Origin: CAZKUN01 sp964555935
GTDB lineage: Bacteria > Armatimonadota > Zipacnadia > Zipacnadales > VGFC01
Direction of reading: 5' to 3'
Length of the DNA: 29,219 nucleotides
NCBI GenBank assembly: GCA_964555935.1
Contig: CAZKUN010000105.1
Span: 1-29,219, forward strand
This document shows, in pieces, positions 14,727 through 22,890 of the stretch. Positions within the stretch are counted from its first letter, which is position 1; every line of letters starts with the position of its first letter. The notes under the pieces were generated by a model. It had not been told where the DNA came from. It ran no database searches and worked only from the letters and a program-made list of their open reading frames with translations. The position numbers were made by a program, and so were the translations under genes.

Positions 14727-16637
14727 CTAGCCGAACCACACGCTATAGCGTCGGAAGGCCTCGCTACCGTATGAGCCGATGAGCCCATAAGCGATCCCCG
14801 CCGTGAAGAAGTGCCCAAGCGCGAGCCCCAGGAATGCCGGGACCAATTTGCGGTAGGTTCTCATGCCGCCGAGCTTGAACACAAGCGCCTTGACGATCCA
14901 CACCACTAAGAAGCTGCCCCAGATCAGCTCACCGTATGAACTCGTCATGCAGTATGCCAGCGGGTGGAGCGGGAAGCGCAGGAAGTGGACGCGAAGAATA
15001 GTGAGCGTTCCCGCGAGCACGAGCCCAAACCCCGCCGCGAGGGTCCTGGCTACGTCAGGTAGCAGTGGCGCGTCGGCGTAGCCCGCGAGTTCGGTGAACT
15101 GCTGTTTGGCGTGACCCGAGCCCCATCCCTCAAGCGCCCGGACTCCGCCCGCTCCAAACTCGTAGTAGCTCCGCAGGTGCATCCACCACGCGACGGCCAT
15201 GCCGACGACGAGCGATATCACCAGCATCTTGGTCATGCTCTTGGGCTTGATATTGCCGAGTTCCGCGAGGCGAAAGGCCTCGATCTGGTAGCCTTGTATC
15301 GACTGGAAGTACCCGCGCGAGAATGGTACGAGGTAGGTGAAGATGGTCAGCGTCTGCCAACTGCCGCCCACCCTCAACGCCTCCGACCCGAGCGCGAATT
15401 TGATGCCCTTGTAGTGTTGGTAATATGGGAACATCCAGATCTGCGGGACCCCGACCTCAGCCCGGATGCGCGAGTAGACCAGCGCGACCGCGAGGATCAG
15501 GGAGTAGTAGATGGCCCACACCCATGGCGCCAGGCCCGCCTTCGCGGTCCAGACGAACGTCGCCACGCTCGCCAGCAGGAAGCCCCACACGGCTTGGCGG
15601 TAGCTGGCGGGCTCATCCTCATCGTGCTCGTCGGACTTCCATCCGACGGCGACTCGTAGCGCGCCGATCAGGTGTTTGCGGGAGACCCACATTAAGAAGA
15701 TGGCCATCGCCACGTACGCGCCGAGACCTTGCTCCTGTTGGTACGGGAAGCCCGCCTTCGTGTAGCCGAGGATGGCCGCGCCCAGGGCCTCGGCCTTGAA
15801 GATCAGGTAGAAGATGACAACGCTCATGGCGACCTCGGTGCTCACCAGATAGCCGAAGCCAACCATGTCCGGGCGGTAATGAAACACGAGCGGCCGGATC
15901 GCTGTGAAGGGGTGCTCGGTGAACAGCGCCCCGAGGTCGTAGGACTTCCCAAGCGCCTTCACGGCCGGATTGTACGCGTTGATCATGTTCGCGACGTTGT
16001 AAAGCGCCGCGATAGCGAAGCCGACCCACATCGTCCGGTTACAAAAGAACGCCGCGATCAGCGAATCCTCCTCACCCTCATCAGTGAGTTCCATCGGCAG
16101 GTACAGCAGCGGGTACGTCAGCTTCTCGCGCTCCGTCCACTGCCTCCGGAAAAGCACCATCAGACACATCAGCGCGATGAATAGCGCCAGATAGAACGCC
16201 ATCCAGCACGTCAGCGGCAGCCACCACGCGCCCCACGGGATTCTTCCGTCCGGCGCCCCCTCGTAGAGCTGTCGGATGATTTCCGTATCGTGCGGGACCA
16301 CCCACTCGGGGATGTACTGGCGGTATTGCTCGAACCCATTCTCGGGCGTGTCGAAGTAGAATGGCACGGGGATCGTATTGATGAAGAAACGCGCGATTCC
16401 CGGCCCGGCGACGGTCGCCGTCACGGTCATGAACGCGTAGATGAGTAGTATCTCGGCGCGCTTCAGCGCGAGTTTTCGCCAGATCCGCCTCAGAAAGGGA
16501 TTGAGCAGTACCAGCGCGATGATGACCGCCACGGCGGGGATGGGGGGGACGCTCTCGGTGATCTGACAGAAGAACGTGACGACCTCAGCCTGATCGATCC
16601 ACAGCGCGCAGAGCACGGTCAGCACGACAGCCAACAC
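14727..16637 (-). CDS. Large polytopic membrane protein, DUF6785/DUF6784-like (oligopeptide-transporter-like build)
   Basis: At least 636 residues with more than a dozen hydrophobic segments. Features I associate with the DUF6785 (N-terminal) and DUF6784 (C-terminal) pair: TEREKLTYPLLYLPMEL after the first transmembrane set, and a C-terminal block around SSYGELIWGSFLVVWIVKAL, FKLGGMRTYRKLVPAFLGLALG and HFFTAG. The family is uncharacterised; its architecture recalls OPT-type transporters, so substrate uptake or export is a guess. The coordinates start at the GTG at 16637, but the frame is open back to 16736 (stop at 16737-16739). The residues GITARALVL just before the GTG look like part of the first transmembrane region, so the real start is probably further up; no in-frame ATG, GTG or TTG exists there. 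First gene of the operon with the beta-helix protein, PAP2 and glycosyltransferase. Confidence 0.8.
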   Translation of the reverse strand: MLAVVLTVLCALWIDQAEVVTFFCQITESVPPIPAVAVIIALVLLNPFLRRIWRKLALKRAEILLIYAFMTVTATVAGPGIARFFINTIPVPFYFDTPENGFEQYRQYIPEWVVPHDTEIIRQLYEGAPDGRIPWGAWWLPLTCWMAFYLALFIALMCLMVLFRRQWTEREKLTYPLLYLPMELTDEGEEDSLIAAFFCNRTMWVGFAIAALYNVANMINAYNPAVKALGKSYDLGALFTEHPFTAIRPLVFHYRPDMVGFGYLVSTEVAMSVVIFYLIFKAEALGAAILGYTKAGFPYQQEQGLGAYVAMAIFLMWVSRKHLIGALRVAVGWKSDEHDEDEPASYRQAVWGFLLASVATFVWTAKAGLAPWVWAIYYSLILAVALVYSRIRAEVGVPQIWMFPYYQHYKGIKFALGSEALRVGGSWQTLTIFTYLVPFSRGYFQSIQGYQIEAFRLAELGNIKPKSMTKMLVISLVVGMAVAWWMHLRSYYEFGAGGVRALEGWGSGHAKQQFTELAGYADAPLLPDVARTLAAGFGLVLAGTLTILRVHFLRFPLHPLAYCMTSSYGELIWGSFLVVWIVKALVFKLGGMRTYRKLVPAFLGLALGHFFTAGIAYGLIGSYGSEAFRRYSVWFG

Positions 16638-16736
16638 GAGCGCTCGGGCGGTGATCCCGATGGCGGGTTCGACCGCCGGCTCGGCGGATGATTGCGCGGC
16701 GTCCGGATGTGGAAGCTGCGTCGTGGCCGTGGTAAT

Positions 16737-17007
16737 TCACCCCAACATGCAAGCTCTCTGAAGCTCGATTCAGTTCGGTCCGACGGGCCGTGACACCTCC
16801 CTGTCCGCCGCGCGGGAGTCCGTATCGCGGTCTCAATAACCGGTGACGAATTAATTAGTGTCAGACAATAGTTTATTCATACGTCTATTCTGCGCTACAG
16901 TGCTTAAAACGGTCGGTAAACTAGTGTCTGACACTAATTAATCTCCGCGACTTCGGTACGGGACGGAGGCGCAGGCGATCCGCTTCCCCTCGGCGAATCG
17001 ACCCGCC
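16737..17007. other. Divergent intergenic region
   Basis: 271 bases between the membrane-protein operon (-) and the GrpB gene (+). Apart from the inverted-repeat element at 16850-16942 it holds no gene. It is markedly richer in A and T than its surroundings around 16845-16945, where promoters in both directions could lie (for instance TTGTCT on the minus strand inside the left arm), but no well-spaced -35/-10 pair is convincing. Confidence 0.5.
16850..16942. repeat. 93-bp AT-rich element with 26-bp inverted arms (MITE/REP-like or paired operator)
   Basis: The left arm 16850-16875 and the right arm 16917-16942 are reverse complements over 26 bases with one mismatch (A16868 against G16924); the spacer is 41 bases. 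The outer part of each arm carries TTAATTAGTGTC. The right arm is itself a near-perfect dyad TAGTGTC-T-GACACTA (16922-16936). The element is AT-rich within GC-rich DNA. No target-site duplication is obvious (bases outside the arms are CGGTGACGA and CTCCGCGAC). It could be a miniature mobile element or REP-type sequence, a large cruciform, or two operator dyads controlling the divergent genes. No other copy was noticed in the window. Confidence 0.7.
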
Positions 17008-17553
17008 ATGGAACGTCAGATATTCACCGTCAAGATCACCCCATCCGATCCCGCGGCGCCGATAGTGTTTGTCGAGGTCGCTGAGTTCATCCGACAAGTC
17101 TCGCCGTGCGACGTGCATGTGGAGCATGTCGGCAGCACGTCGATCCCCAATGTCGCGGGGAAGGGCATCATCGACTGCATGGTGACGGGTCCTCACGACA
17201 GGATGGATGAGATCCAACGAGCGATCAGCGAGGCGGGCATGGACCACAACTCCAGCTCACATCCCGACCCGGACCGCTGGTATGCCTCCGGCAGCTTTAC
17301 CCAGGCTTGCGGCGCGCGGATGCATGTCCATATACACATCACCTATCCGGGGAGTGCGTGCGAGATCGACCACTTGCGCTTCCGCGATTACCTGAGGGCC
17401 AATCGTCGTGAAGCCGTACGGTACGTCCGCATGAAGCACGAGTGGCGCGCGCGGGTGGGTGATGACCGCGTTGTCTTCACCGATGCGAAGACGCCGTACA
17501 TTCAGTCCGTGCTCGCGAAGGCCAAAGCCGGCATCGAGGGAACCGAGGCTTGA
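17008..17553 (+). CDS. GrpB/UPF0157 family protein (nucleotidyltransferase-fold)
   Basis: 181 residues. The hallmark of the GrpB family (UPF0157, sometimes fused to dephospho-CoA kinase) is the segment HVGSTSIPNVAGKGIIDCMV (39-58), a variant of the family's HIGSTSVPGLAAKPIIDI. It is followed by conserved FxxACGARMHVHIHITYPGS and RFRDYLRANRREAVRYVRMKH in the C-terminal half. The family has a nucleotidyltransferase-like fold, but a cellular role is not established. ATG 17008 is chosen as the first start after the intergenic element; no good Shine-Dalgarno precedes it, so initiation may be weak or leaderless. It converges with the minus-strand glycosidase-like gene, with 17 bases between stops, and is transcribed away from the inverted-repeat element. 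Confidence 0.88.
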   Translation: MERQIFTVKITPSDPAAPIVFVEVAEFIRQVSPCDVHVEHVGSTSIPNVAGKGIIDCMVTGPHDRMDEIQRAISEAGMDHNSSSHPDPDRWYASGSFTQACGARMHVHIHITYPGSACEIDHLRFRDYLRANRREAVRYVRMKHEWRARVGDDRVVFTDAKTPYIQSVLAKAKAGIEGTEA

Positions 17554-17570
17554 CCGGACGATCCCGGCAG

Positions 17571-18932
17571 CTACTCCCCATCTCGCCGCGTCACCGCCTC
17601 CTCAGCTTCGTGCTTAGCCCAGCTCCCGTACCAGGGCAGCGGGTTGAACTGCCGCGCGAATATGTGACGCATCGTGCCTAGTCCCCAGACCTCACGCTGC
17701 AGCCGCTCCTCGGCGGCTTGGAAGCGCTCTACCGCGGCGAGACGCTCATCCGGCCACTCGTCTCCGTCGCCGATCTCGACGTGGATCGCAAGTAGCTCCG
17801 CCTTGAGGCCCCACTGGCGCAGCCGCCACGATGGCTCGCGGCCCGCGCTGAGACTCTCGTACTCCGCCAGCAGCGCCGCCGCATCCGCCTCGAAGGGTGT
17901 GCCCCACGCCTTCAGCCACGACACCCAAGCCTCGACAGTCTCGGGCCCGAAATAGCGCTCAACATACGCCCGGATAACGTCGTCGGCCGTCGCGTGCTGC
18001 CCCGACCCTAGCCCCGCGAGAATGGCGCGGTTCACGTCATCAAACGAGCCCTCGTCGTACGCCATCACGCCCGTGCAGTTCTGGGCTTTGAGGGTGCGAA
18101 CCGTTTGCTCGATGCGCTCCCACGCAATGACCGCGCCAAGGTGCCCATAGACGTCCCTCGGTTGCGCTTTGTCGGCATAGCCGATGTGCACGAACGCGCG
18201 CCGCTCGCAGCCCCTCGGCAACAACACGTCGCCCACGCTCGTCTCGCCATACGGGATGTGTAGCGAGATGCTCTTCACGAGACCCGGCGTCTCGCGGTCG
18301 CTCCATTCGGCGTGAAGCCGGTGTTCCTCCTCGCCCCACCACCAGCCGATCGGGTGCATCTCAACGCCCGGGTGGTGCTCCTCGGCGATAGCATGGATGT
18401 CGCGCATCAGTTCGGCAAACGTGATGATATAAGGGCTGCAGTCTTCGCACGAGCATCCGCCGTAATCGTATGGCAAGGGGCACAGCGCGCTCAGCGCCAC
18501 GCCGGCCTTCGCGAGGTCGTCGAACCAGTTTTCGTAGTTGCCTAGGATGATCTCCCTCGCCCGCGGGATGCTCGGACAGATGAGTTGGCCGAAGATCCGA
18601 TCGCCCTTCGTGGCCAGAAGGTCCGGCTCGCACTGGTCCAGGAAGACGTGGTTTGGCGTGATGGTCATCGCGCACTTCAGACCGAGTTCACACGCGCTCC
18701 GGTAGTTCTGTTTCTTGCGCATCCACATGGCGTGGCCGAGGTTGTGGTGACCGGGATCGGCGAATGGGTCGGAGCAATCGATGGTGTCGAACCAGTCGCC
18801 ATAGTGCGTGTAGCCCCAGAACTTCGCCTCGGAGATCACCGAGCGCATTTCGCGCACGCCCATCACCTCGTGCGTGTTGCCGAAATGGGCCGGCGCGTAC
18901 AGCGTGCGGTTCTCAAACAGCGGCGTCGGCAT
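17571..18932 (-). CDS. Cytoplasmic glycoside-hydrolase-like protein with CxCxxC site
   Basis: 453 residues, no signal peptide. The order of segments suggests a (beta/alpha)8 barrel of the sort seen in GH20-like and DUF4838-type proteins: YTHYGDWFDTIDCSD near 41-54, then PYDYGGCSCEDCSPYIITFAELMRDI (154-179) with Cys160, Cys162 and Cys165 as a probable structural metal or redox site, then MHPIGWWWGEEEHRLHAEW (192-210), then GVMAYDEGSFDDVNRAILAGL (288-308) and DDVIRAYVERYFGPE. Asp/Glu pairs in DEGSFDD are candidates for catalytic or sugar-contacting residues, but I cannot assign the family. ATG 18932 follows GGGAGGG with about 9-base spacing. It lies 42 bases after the 1274-residue secreted protein and should be co-transcribed with it, possibly processing the sugars that the secreted protein releases (inference). 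Confidence 0.75.
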   Translation of the reverse strand: MPTPLFENRTLYAPAHFGNTHEVMGVREMRSVISEAKFWGYTHYGDWFDTIDCSDPFADPGHHNLGHAMWMRKKQNYRSACELGLKCAMTITPNHVFLDQCEPDLLATKGDRIFGQLICPSIPRAREIILGNYENWFDDLAKAGVALSALCPLPYDYGGCSCEDCSPYIITFAELMRDIHAIAEEHHPGVEMHPIGWWWGEEEHRLHAEWSDRETPGLVKSISLHIPYGETSVGDVLLPRGCERRAFVHIGYADKAQPRDVYGHLGAVIAWERIEQTVRTLKAQNCTGVMAYDEGSFDDVNRAILAGLGSGQHATADDVIRAYVERYFGPETVEAWVSWLKAWGTPFEADAAALLAEYESLSAGREPSWRLRQWGLKAELLAIHVEIGDGDEWPDERLAAVERFQAAEERLQREVWGLGTMRHIFARQFNPLPWYGSWAKHEAEEAVTRRDGE

Positions 18933-18974
18933 GGCGTCTTGCCCTCCCGCGAGTGTGGCGGATGACGGCGCAAC

Positions 18975-21900
18975 TTACTCCGGCGGCACGGGCCCCAGGT
19001 CCTCGATACGCACGTCGTCGATCCAGGACGTTCGCTCGCTCTTCCAGTTATATAGGTAGAGGTCGGTCGCCACGAACCTCGGCGCGCTGTCGAATATCAT
19101 CTCGATCCGCGTCCACTCGCCTTCGACGGTGAAATCCGCGCCGGTCTGGTTGACCTCGCTCTGCTTGCCCAGCCTCTGCCAGATCCGCACCCCGCTGAGC
19201 TGCGCGTCGCCAGCCGTCCGCCGGTAACTCAGCGACACCTTGTAGCGGCGGCTCGGCTCGAAGTTCAGCGCATGCATCTTGTGGTACAGGCCCTCATTCG
19301 GATCCAGTCGCAGGCTCTTCGCGCCATGAATCAGCTCCTCCTCATCGTTGCCCGTGTGCTCAAACGAGGGATCACGCATGAGTGGGAACGCCGTCGTCGC
19401 GACGCGCCGTGACGAGCCACCAACCGACACGTCGAAATCCGCGCGGATGAATTGCCAGAAGTCGGGCGTGATCGCCACGTCAAACGCCGCGATCTCTGTC
19501 TCGCCCCCCGCCAAGTTCAGCGTGCTTGCGTCTGGTTTCCCCAGCGGCCCCAGATCTCCCGGCGTGATGGTGGCGGAGATCGCCTCGGTCGCCAGATTCG
19601 CCGTCTCGATCTCGATCTGGCCGCTGGTCTGCCTTGCCACCGCGACAACCGCGTGTTCTGGGCTCACTTGCGCGGGCAAGATCGCGGTGCACAGGTAGGC
19701 ATCCGGCACGTCGAACGTAAGGAGATCGCCTTCACGCGCCACCGGCACAGGCAACATCCTGCCCCTGTCATCGATCGCAATCCCGGATCGCACGTCGCCG
19801 GCAACGGCCGGATCGAGCGTTGCCTTGCCGCCCAGGCCATCGCGGTTGACGAACGTGATCGCCACGCCCGTCGCGCCGGGATCTCGCCTGACGAACAGCC
19901 GCGCCGGGACGGGGCTGTCCAGACCCAGCGTGTCCATGAACCGTCCTCGGTAGATCCAGTCCCGCACGCTCGCCCGCGCGCGCACGATCTTCGCCATCGT
20001 CTCATTCGAGTGCACGATGTCGAAGCGGTTGCCGTTGAGGAATGCCGATTCCAGCGCCTTAATCGGCGTGTTGTGTCCGCTGTTGGAGTGCCCCTCGAAC
20101 AGCACGAAATCCGGCCACGTATAGCGCACGCTCTCGGAGTGGTTGTAGTACAGCCCCGATATCATTCCCGCCGTCCACTGGCCGGGCACGTCACACATGC
20201 CTTCCATCAGGAGGAAGTAGTCCTCATGCCCTCGCTCCCGGGCCGATGCCGTAGTCGTCCGCGGGATGCCCGCTTTGCCTGGCCCTGACATGCTGTGACC
20301 GTGATGGCCCTTGCGCAGGTCGAATGACTCGCGGGCTGTCCCGCAGCCGAGCACGTCGAAGTAGTGCCCGTCCGCGCCCCATTCCTCGACGTACTTGTCG
20401 ATCGCCCAGTGCCGCATATACTCCCACCAGTCGGGGCTGGCGATGTCGACAGGATGCCACTTCAGGGGCGCCTTGTTGGCCTCCGGATCGGCCTCGTAGG
20501 CGGCGATCCTCGCGCGGTAGTCGTCCCACTGCTCCTCGCTCAGCGGGTAAGACGTCGCGCCGTCGGGCTTGCCGATCCAATGGTGCTTCTCGAAGAACTC
20601 GTGGCTTGGGAACTCCGTGCCCGGCGGGTAGTCCTCTTTCGGGATCATCCCGTAGATGTGACTGCCGAGGGCGTGGTAGAGATCGAGCCTGTCGTGCAGA
20701 TGGAAGAAGCCCACGCGCAGGCCCGCCTCGTGGATCGCATCGATCCCCTGTTTGAACTCTCCCGGCGTCCCCAGTATTGGCGAGGGCATCCAGTATGGGC
20801 CGCAGCACCCGCCGCCCGGCCCGGTGAACTGCCCCCACGCTTGCACGTGGTTTAGACCAATGCGCTTGGCGCGCTCCGCGTATTCACCCATTCGGTTGAA
20901 GCTGTGCCCGGTGAATTGCATCCCACAGTTCTGAAAGCCGTCATTCTCGGCGAACCACTCCGGGTAACGAGGCCGCTCGAAGTGCTGCAACGCCCACTCG
21001 CGGTACCGGTCGGCAGTCCAGTGCCACTGTCCGGGATGGACGGTCACGCCGTATTCCCACGTCGTCTTCTCACCCGACGCGACGCAATGGTACTTGCGCG
21101 GTCCGACTGTTACCACGTCCTCGAAGTAGTCGCTGACGTTGGCCTTCGACTCGAAGCCCGTGTTGAGCGCCTCCGGGTCTCGCGCAATCACGCCCAGGCC
21201 GCCTTCGTCGTCGTGGATCGATTCCCAAGGCAGGGCCACTCCGCCTGGGTATTTCTCATCTCTGACGGCGTTGAGGCCCGGCCTGGCGCGGCCATGCCCG
21301 AACGTCTGGCAGCGAAGCTGGTAATCATCCATGCCCGTCCCGCCCAGGCGCACCGACGGCAGGATGGGGTAGCGCAACCGGATGACGTCGAGCTGTGGAT
21401 GGTCGTTCGTGATCTCAGCCCGCCAGAGCGACTGCCCCGTGTCGTCCAACGTGACGGAGAGCCGCAGCTTCACATCTTCCTCGACCTGGAACTCAACCCA
21501 GACGGCGTCATCCGTGACGCCCGCGTCCGTCAGCTCCGCCGGCTCGGCTTTCGCCCCGGCCACGGCATCCGCACGGTCGGGCGGGAAGCCCTCCGCGCGG
21601 GCGTTCTCCTCGGTTCGATCTCGCTTCTCTTCCTCATCGCGCTCAACCCAGAACGTCTTCTCATCCGTGTAGCGCAGCCAGCCCAGTTCGCCCCGCTTCT
21701 TCAGGTCGATCTCGAACAACCCCATCGGCGCGCTGGGCCATAGAAGCTCTCGGTCGCGCTCCACATCGGTCAGCCGGAACAGCCGTCCTGTCCGCGCCTC
21801 GAGAAGCACGCGCACGAAGTCATTCCGAGCCTGCAGCCACGCCTCCGGCTCGGGCCTCACGGTGAGACTGACTCCGGTGACCTCCGGCGACGTCCCGCCG

Positions 21901-22799
21901 GGCCCGGTCGTCAGCGTCGCCCGGAGCCGGATGGATTCAGCCACCGGCACGGCGGACAGATCGCCGCCGGGGGCCGGTAGCCACGTGGTGCCGCCATCGG
22001 TCGATGCTTCGAAGGTCACCGCGCCGCCGTTGAGATCGCCCTTGGCCTCAGCCCCCGCGAAGCCGGCGATCTCGGGCGGGCGCACCTCTCGAGTCTCGAT
22101 TACGGCCGCCTCGCTATTGGCGAGCGTCGTGTCAGGACCAATGTCGGTCGGTGGCTCGGCGCCATGGGGCAGCACGCCGATGCGGTCGAAGTGAAAGTCC
22201 TCTTTGTAGTAGTGATGCGTGAGGAACCGGTGCTCGCCCGGCGCGAGCGTGCGCGATCCGAGCTTCAACCACCGCCACTGGTCCTGCTTGCCCTCTATCT
22301 TCTCAGAGGTCATCCAGATCCGCCCACCGTCGACGGTCCAGAACGAGCGGTTCTCCTCATCCGTCCCCTCGCGCACGCGCGCCCAGATGTCCCATTCGGC
22401 TTGCGCATCCGTCTGAAAGCGTGCCGACAGGAATGCCGGGTTGTCGACATACAGGCCGCCCGATGCCTCGTCGTCTTGCGCGACGTGAGGCGCTGCCGGG
22501 CCACCCGCCTCGTCGTCGATCTGCTCCGCGTCCTCGGCCTCGAGGTAAATACAGCCATCGGCGCCCGCCGTCGGCGTGTTCTCGGCGATCGTCACGCGCT
22601 CGCCAACGCGCAGCACGCCCGTGCCGCCGTCGGCCATGCGCGCGCCGAAGGTGACTGTCTCGCCGACACCGATCGTCGGCGCGGCGCCGCGGGCCATCCG
22701 CGTGCCGGCGTTCTCGGGCGCGAGCAGTGAGGAGACAGCGTCTTGGGCCGGGGCGAGTGAGGGTAGGATGAGGAGAGCGAGAGCAGGGAATCGAGACAC
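18975..22799 (-). CDS. Large secreted multidomain glycosidase-like protein (DUF6259-like core, carbohydrate-binding ends)
   Basis: 1274 residues from a GTG start. Signal peptide VSRFPALALLILPSLAPAQ, then DA. About residues 80-215 (YLEAEDAEQ...GGLYVDN...WDIWARV...HHYYKEDFHFDRIGVLP) look like a CBM6/35-type beta-sandwich. A beta-rich region follows (about 225-570). A probable TIM barrel (about 620-960) contains FQNCGMQFTGHSFNRMGEYA, NHVQAWGQFTGPGGGCCGPY, GLRVGFFHLHDRLDL, DGHYFDVLGCGTARES and the acidic EDYFLLMEGMCDVPG; these recall DUF6259-type glycosidase-like proteins. Asp and Glu in the DGHYFDV and LMEGM strands are the best catalytic candidates. The last 130 or so residues (SFEHTGNDEEELIHGAKSLRL...SWIDDVRIEDLG) look like a CBM4/9/22-type domain. 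Likely a cell-surface or periplasmic polysaccharide-degrading enzyme; substrate unknown. Confidence 0.8.
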   Translation of the reverse strand: MSRFPALALLILPSLAPAQDAVSSLLAPENAGTRMARGAAPTIGVGETVTFGARMADGGTGVLRVGERVTIAENTPTAGADGCIYLEAEDAEQIDDEAGGPAAPHVAQDDEASGGLYVDNPAFLSARFQTDAQAEWDIWARVREGTDEENRSFWTVDGGRIWMTSEKIEGKQDQWRWLKLGSRTLAPGEHRFLTHHYYKEDFHFDRIGVLPHGAEPPTDIGPDTTLANSEAAVIETREVRPPEIAGFAGAEAKGDLNGGAVTFEASTDGGTTWLPAPGGDLSAVPVAESIRLRATLTTGPGGTSPEVTGVSLTVRPEPEAWLQARNDFVRVLLEARTGRLFRLTDVERDRELLWPSAPMGLFEIDLKKRGELGWLRYTDEKTFWVERDEEEKRDRTEENARAEGFPPDRADAVAGAKAEPAELTDAGVTDDAVWVEFQVEEDVKLRLSVTLDDTGQSLWRAEITNDHPQLDVIRLRYPILPSVRLGGTGMDDYQLRCQTFGHGRARPGLNAVRDEKYPGGVALPWESIHDDEGGLGVIARDPEALNTGFESKANVSDYFEDVVTVGPRKYHCVASGEKTTWEYGVTVHPGQWHWTADRYREWALQHFERPRYPEWFAENDGFQNCGMQFTGHSFNRMGEYAERAKRIGLNHVQAWGQFTGPGGGCCGPYWMPSPILGTPGEFKQGIDAIHEAGLRVGFFHLHDRLDLYHALGSHIYGMIPKEDYPPGTEFPSHEFFEKHHWIGKPDGATSYPLSEEQWDDYRARIAAYEADPEANKAPLKWHPVDIASPDWWEYMRHWAIDKYVEEWGADGHYFDVLGCGTARESFDLRKGHHGHSMSGPGKAGIPRTTTASARERGHEDYFLLMEGMCDVPGQWTAGMISGLYYNHSESVRYTWPDFVLFEGHSNSGHNTPIKALESAFLNGNRFDIVHSNETMAKIVRARASVRDWIYRGRFMDTLGLDSPVPARLFVRRDPGATGVAITFVNRDGLGGKATLDPAVAGDVRSGIAIDDRGRMLPVPVAREGDLLTFDVPDAYLCTAILPAQVSPEHAVVAVARQTSGQIEIETANLATEAISATITPGDLGPLGKPDASTLNLAGGETEIAAFDVAITPDFWQFIRADFDVSVGGSSRRVATTAFPLMRDPSFEHTGNDEEELIHGAKSLRLDPNEGLYHKMHALNFEPSRRYKVSLSYRRTAGDAQLSGVRIWQRLGKQSEVNQTGADFTVEGEWTRIEMIFDSAPRFVATDLYLYNWKSERTSWIDDVRIEDLGPVPPE

Positions 22800-22806
22800 G
22801 GCGGCA

Positions 22807-22812
22807 CCTCCC
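22807..22812 (-). promoter_or_regulatory. Ribosome binding site fixing the GTG start of the 1274-residue protein
   Basis: GGGAGG on the minus strand ends 7 bases before GTG 22799, which opens directly into a signal peptide. The frame remains open 48 codons upstream to an ATG at 22943, but that stretch is Arg/Pro-rich, lacks an export signal and overlaps the upstream gene. Confidence 0.75.
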
Positions 22813-22890
22813 ACGGAATCTGCAGGAATGCGACGACGTGTCACTTCGTCTGATGGTGGGGAACGGCCTTCGGGACTGGCGCCTCGCGAG

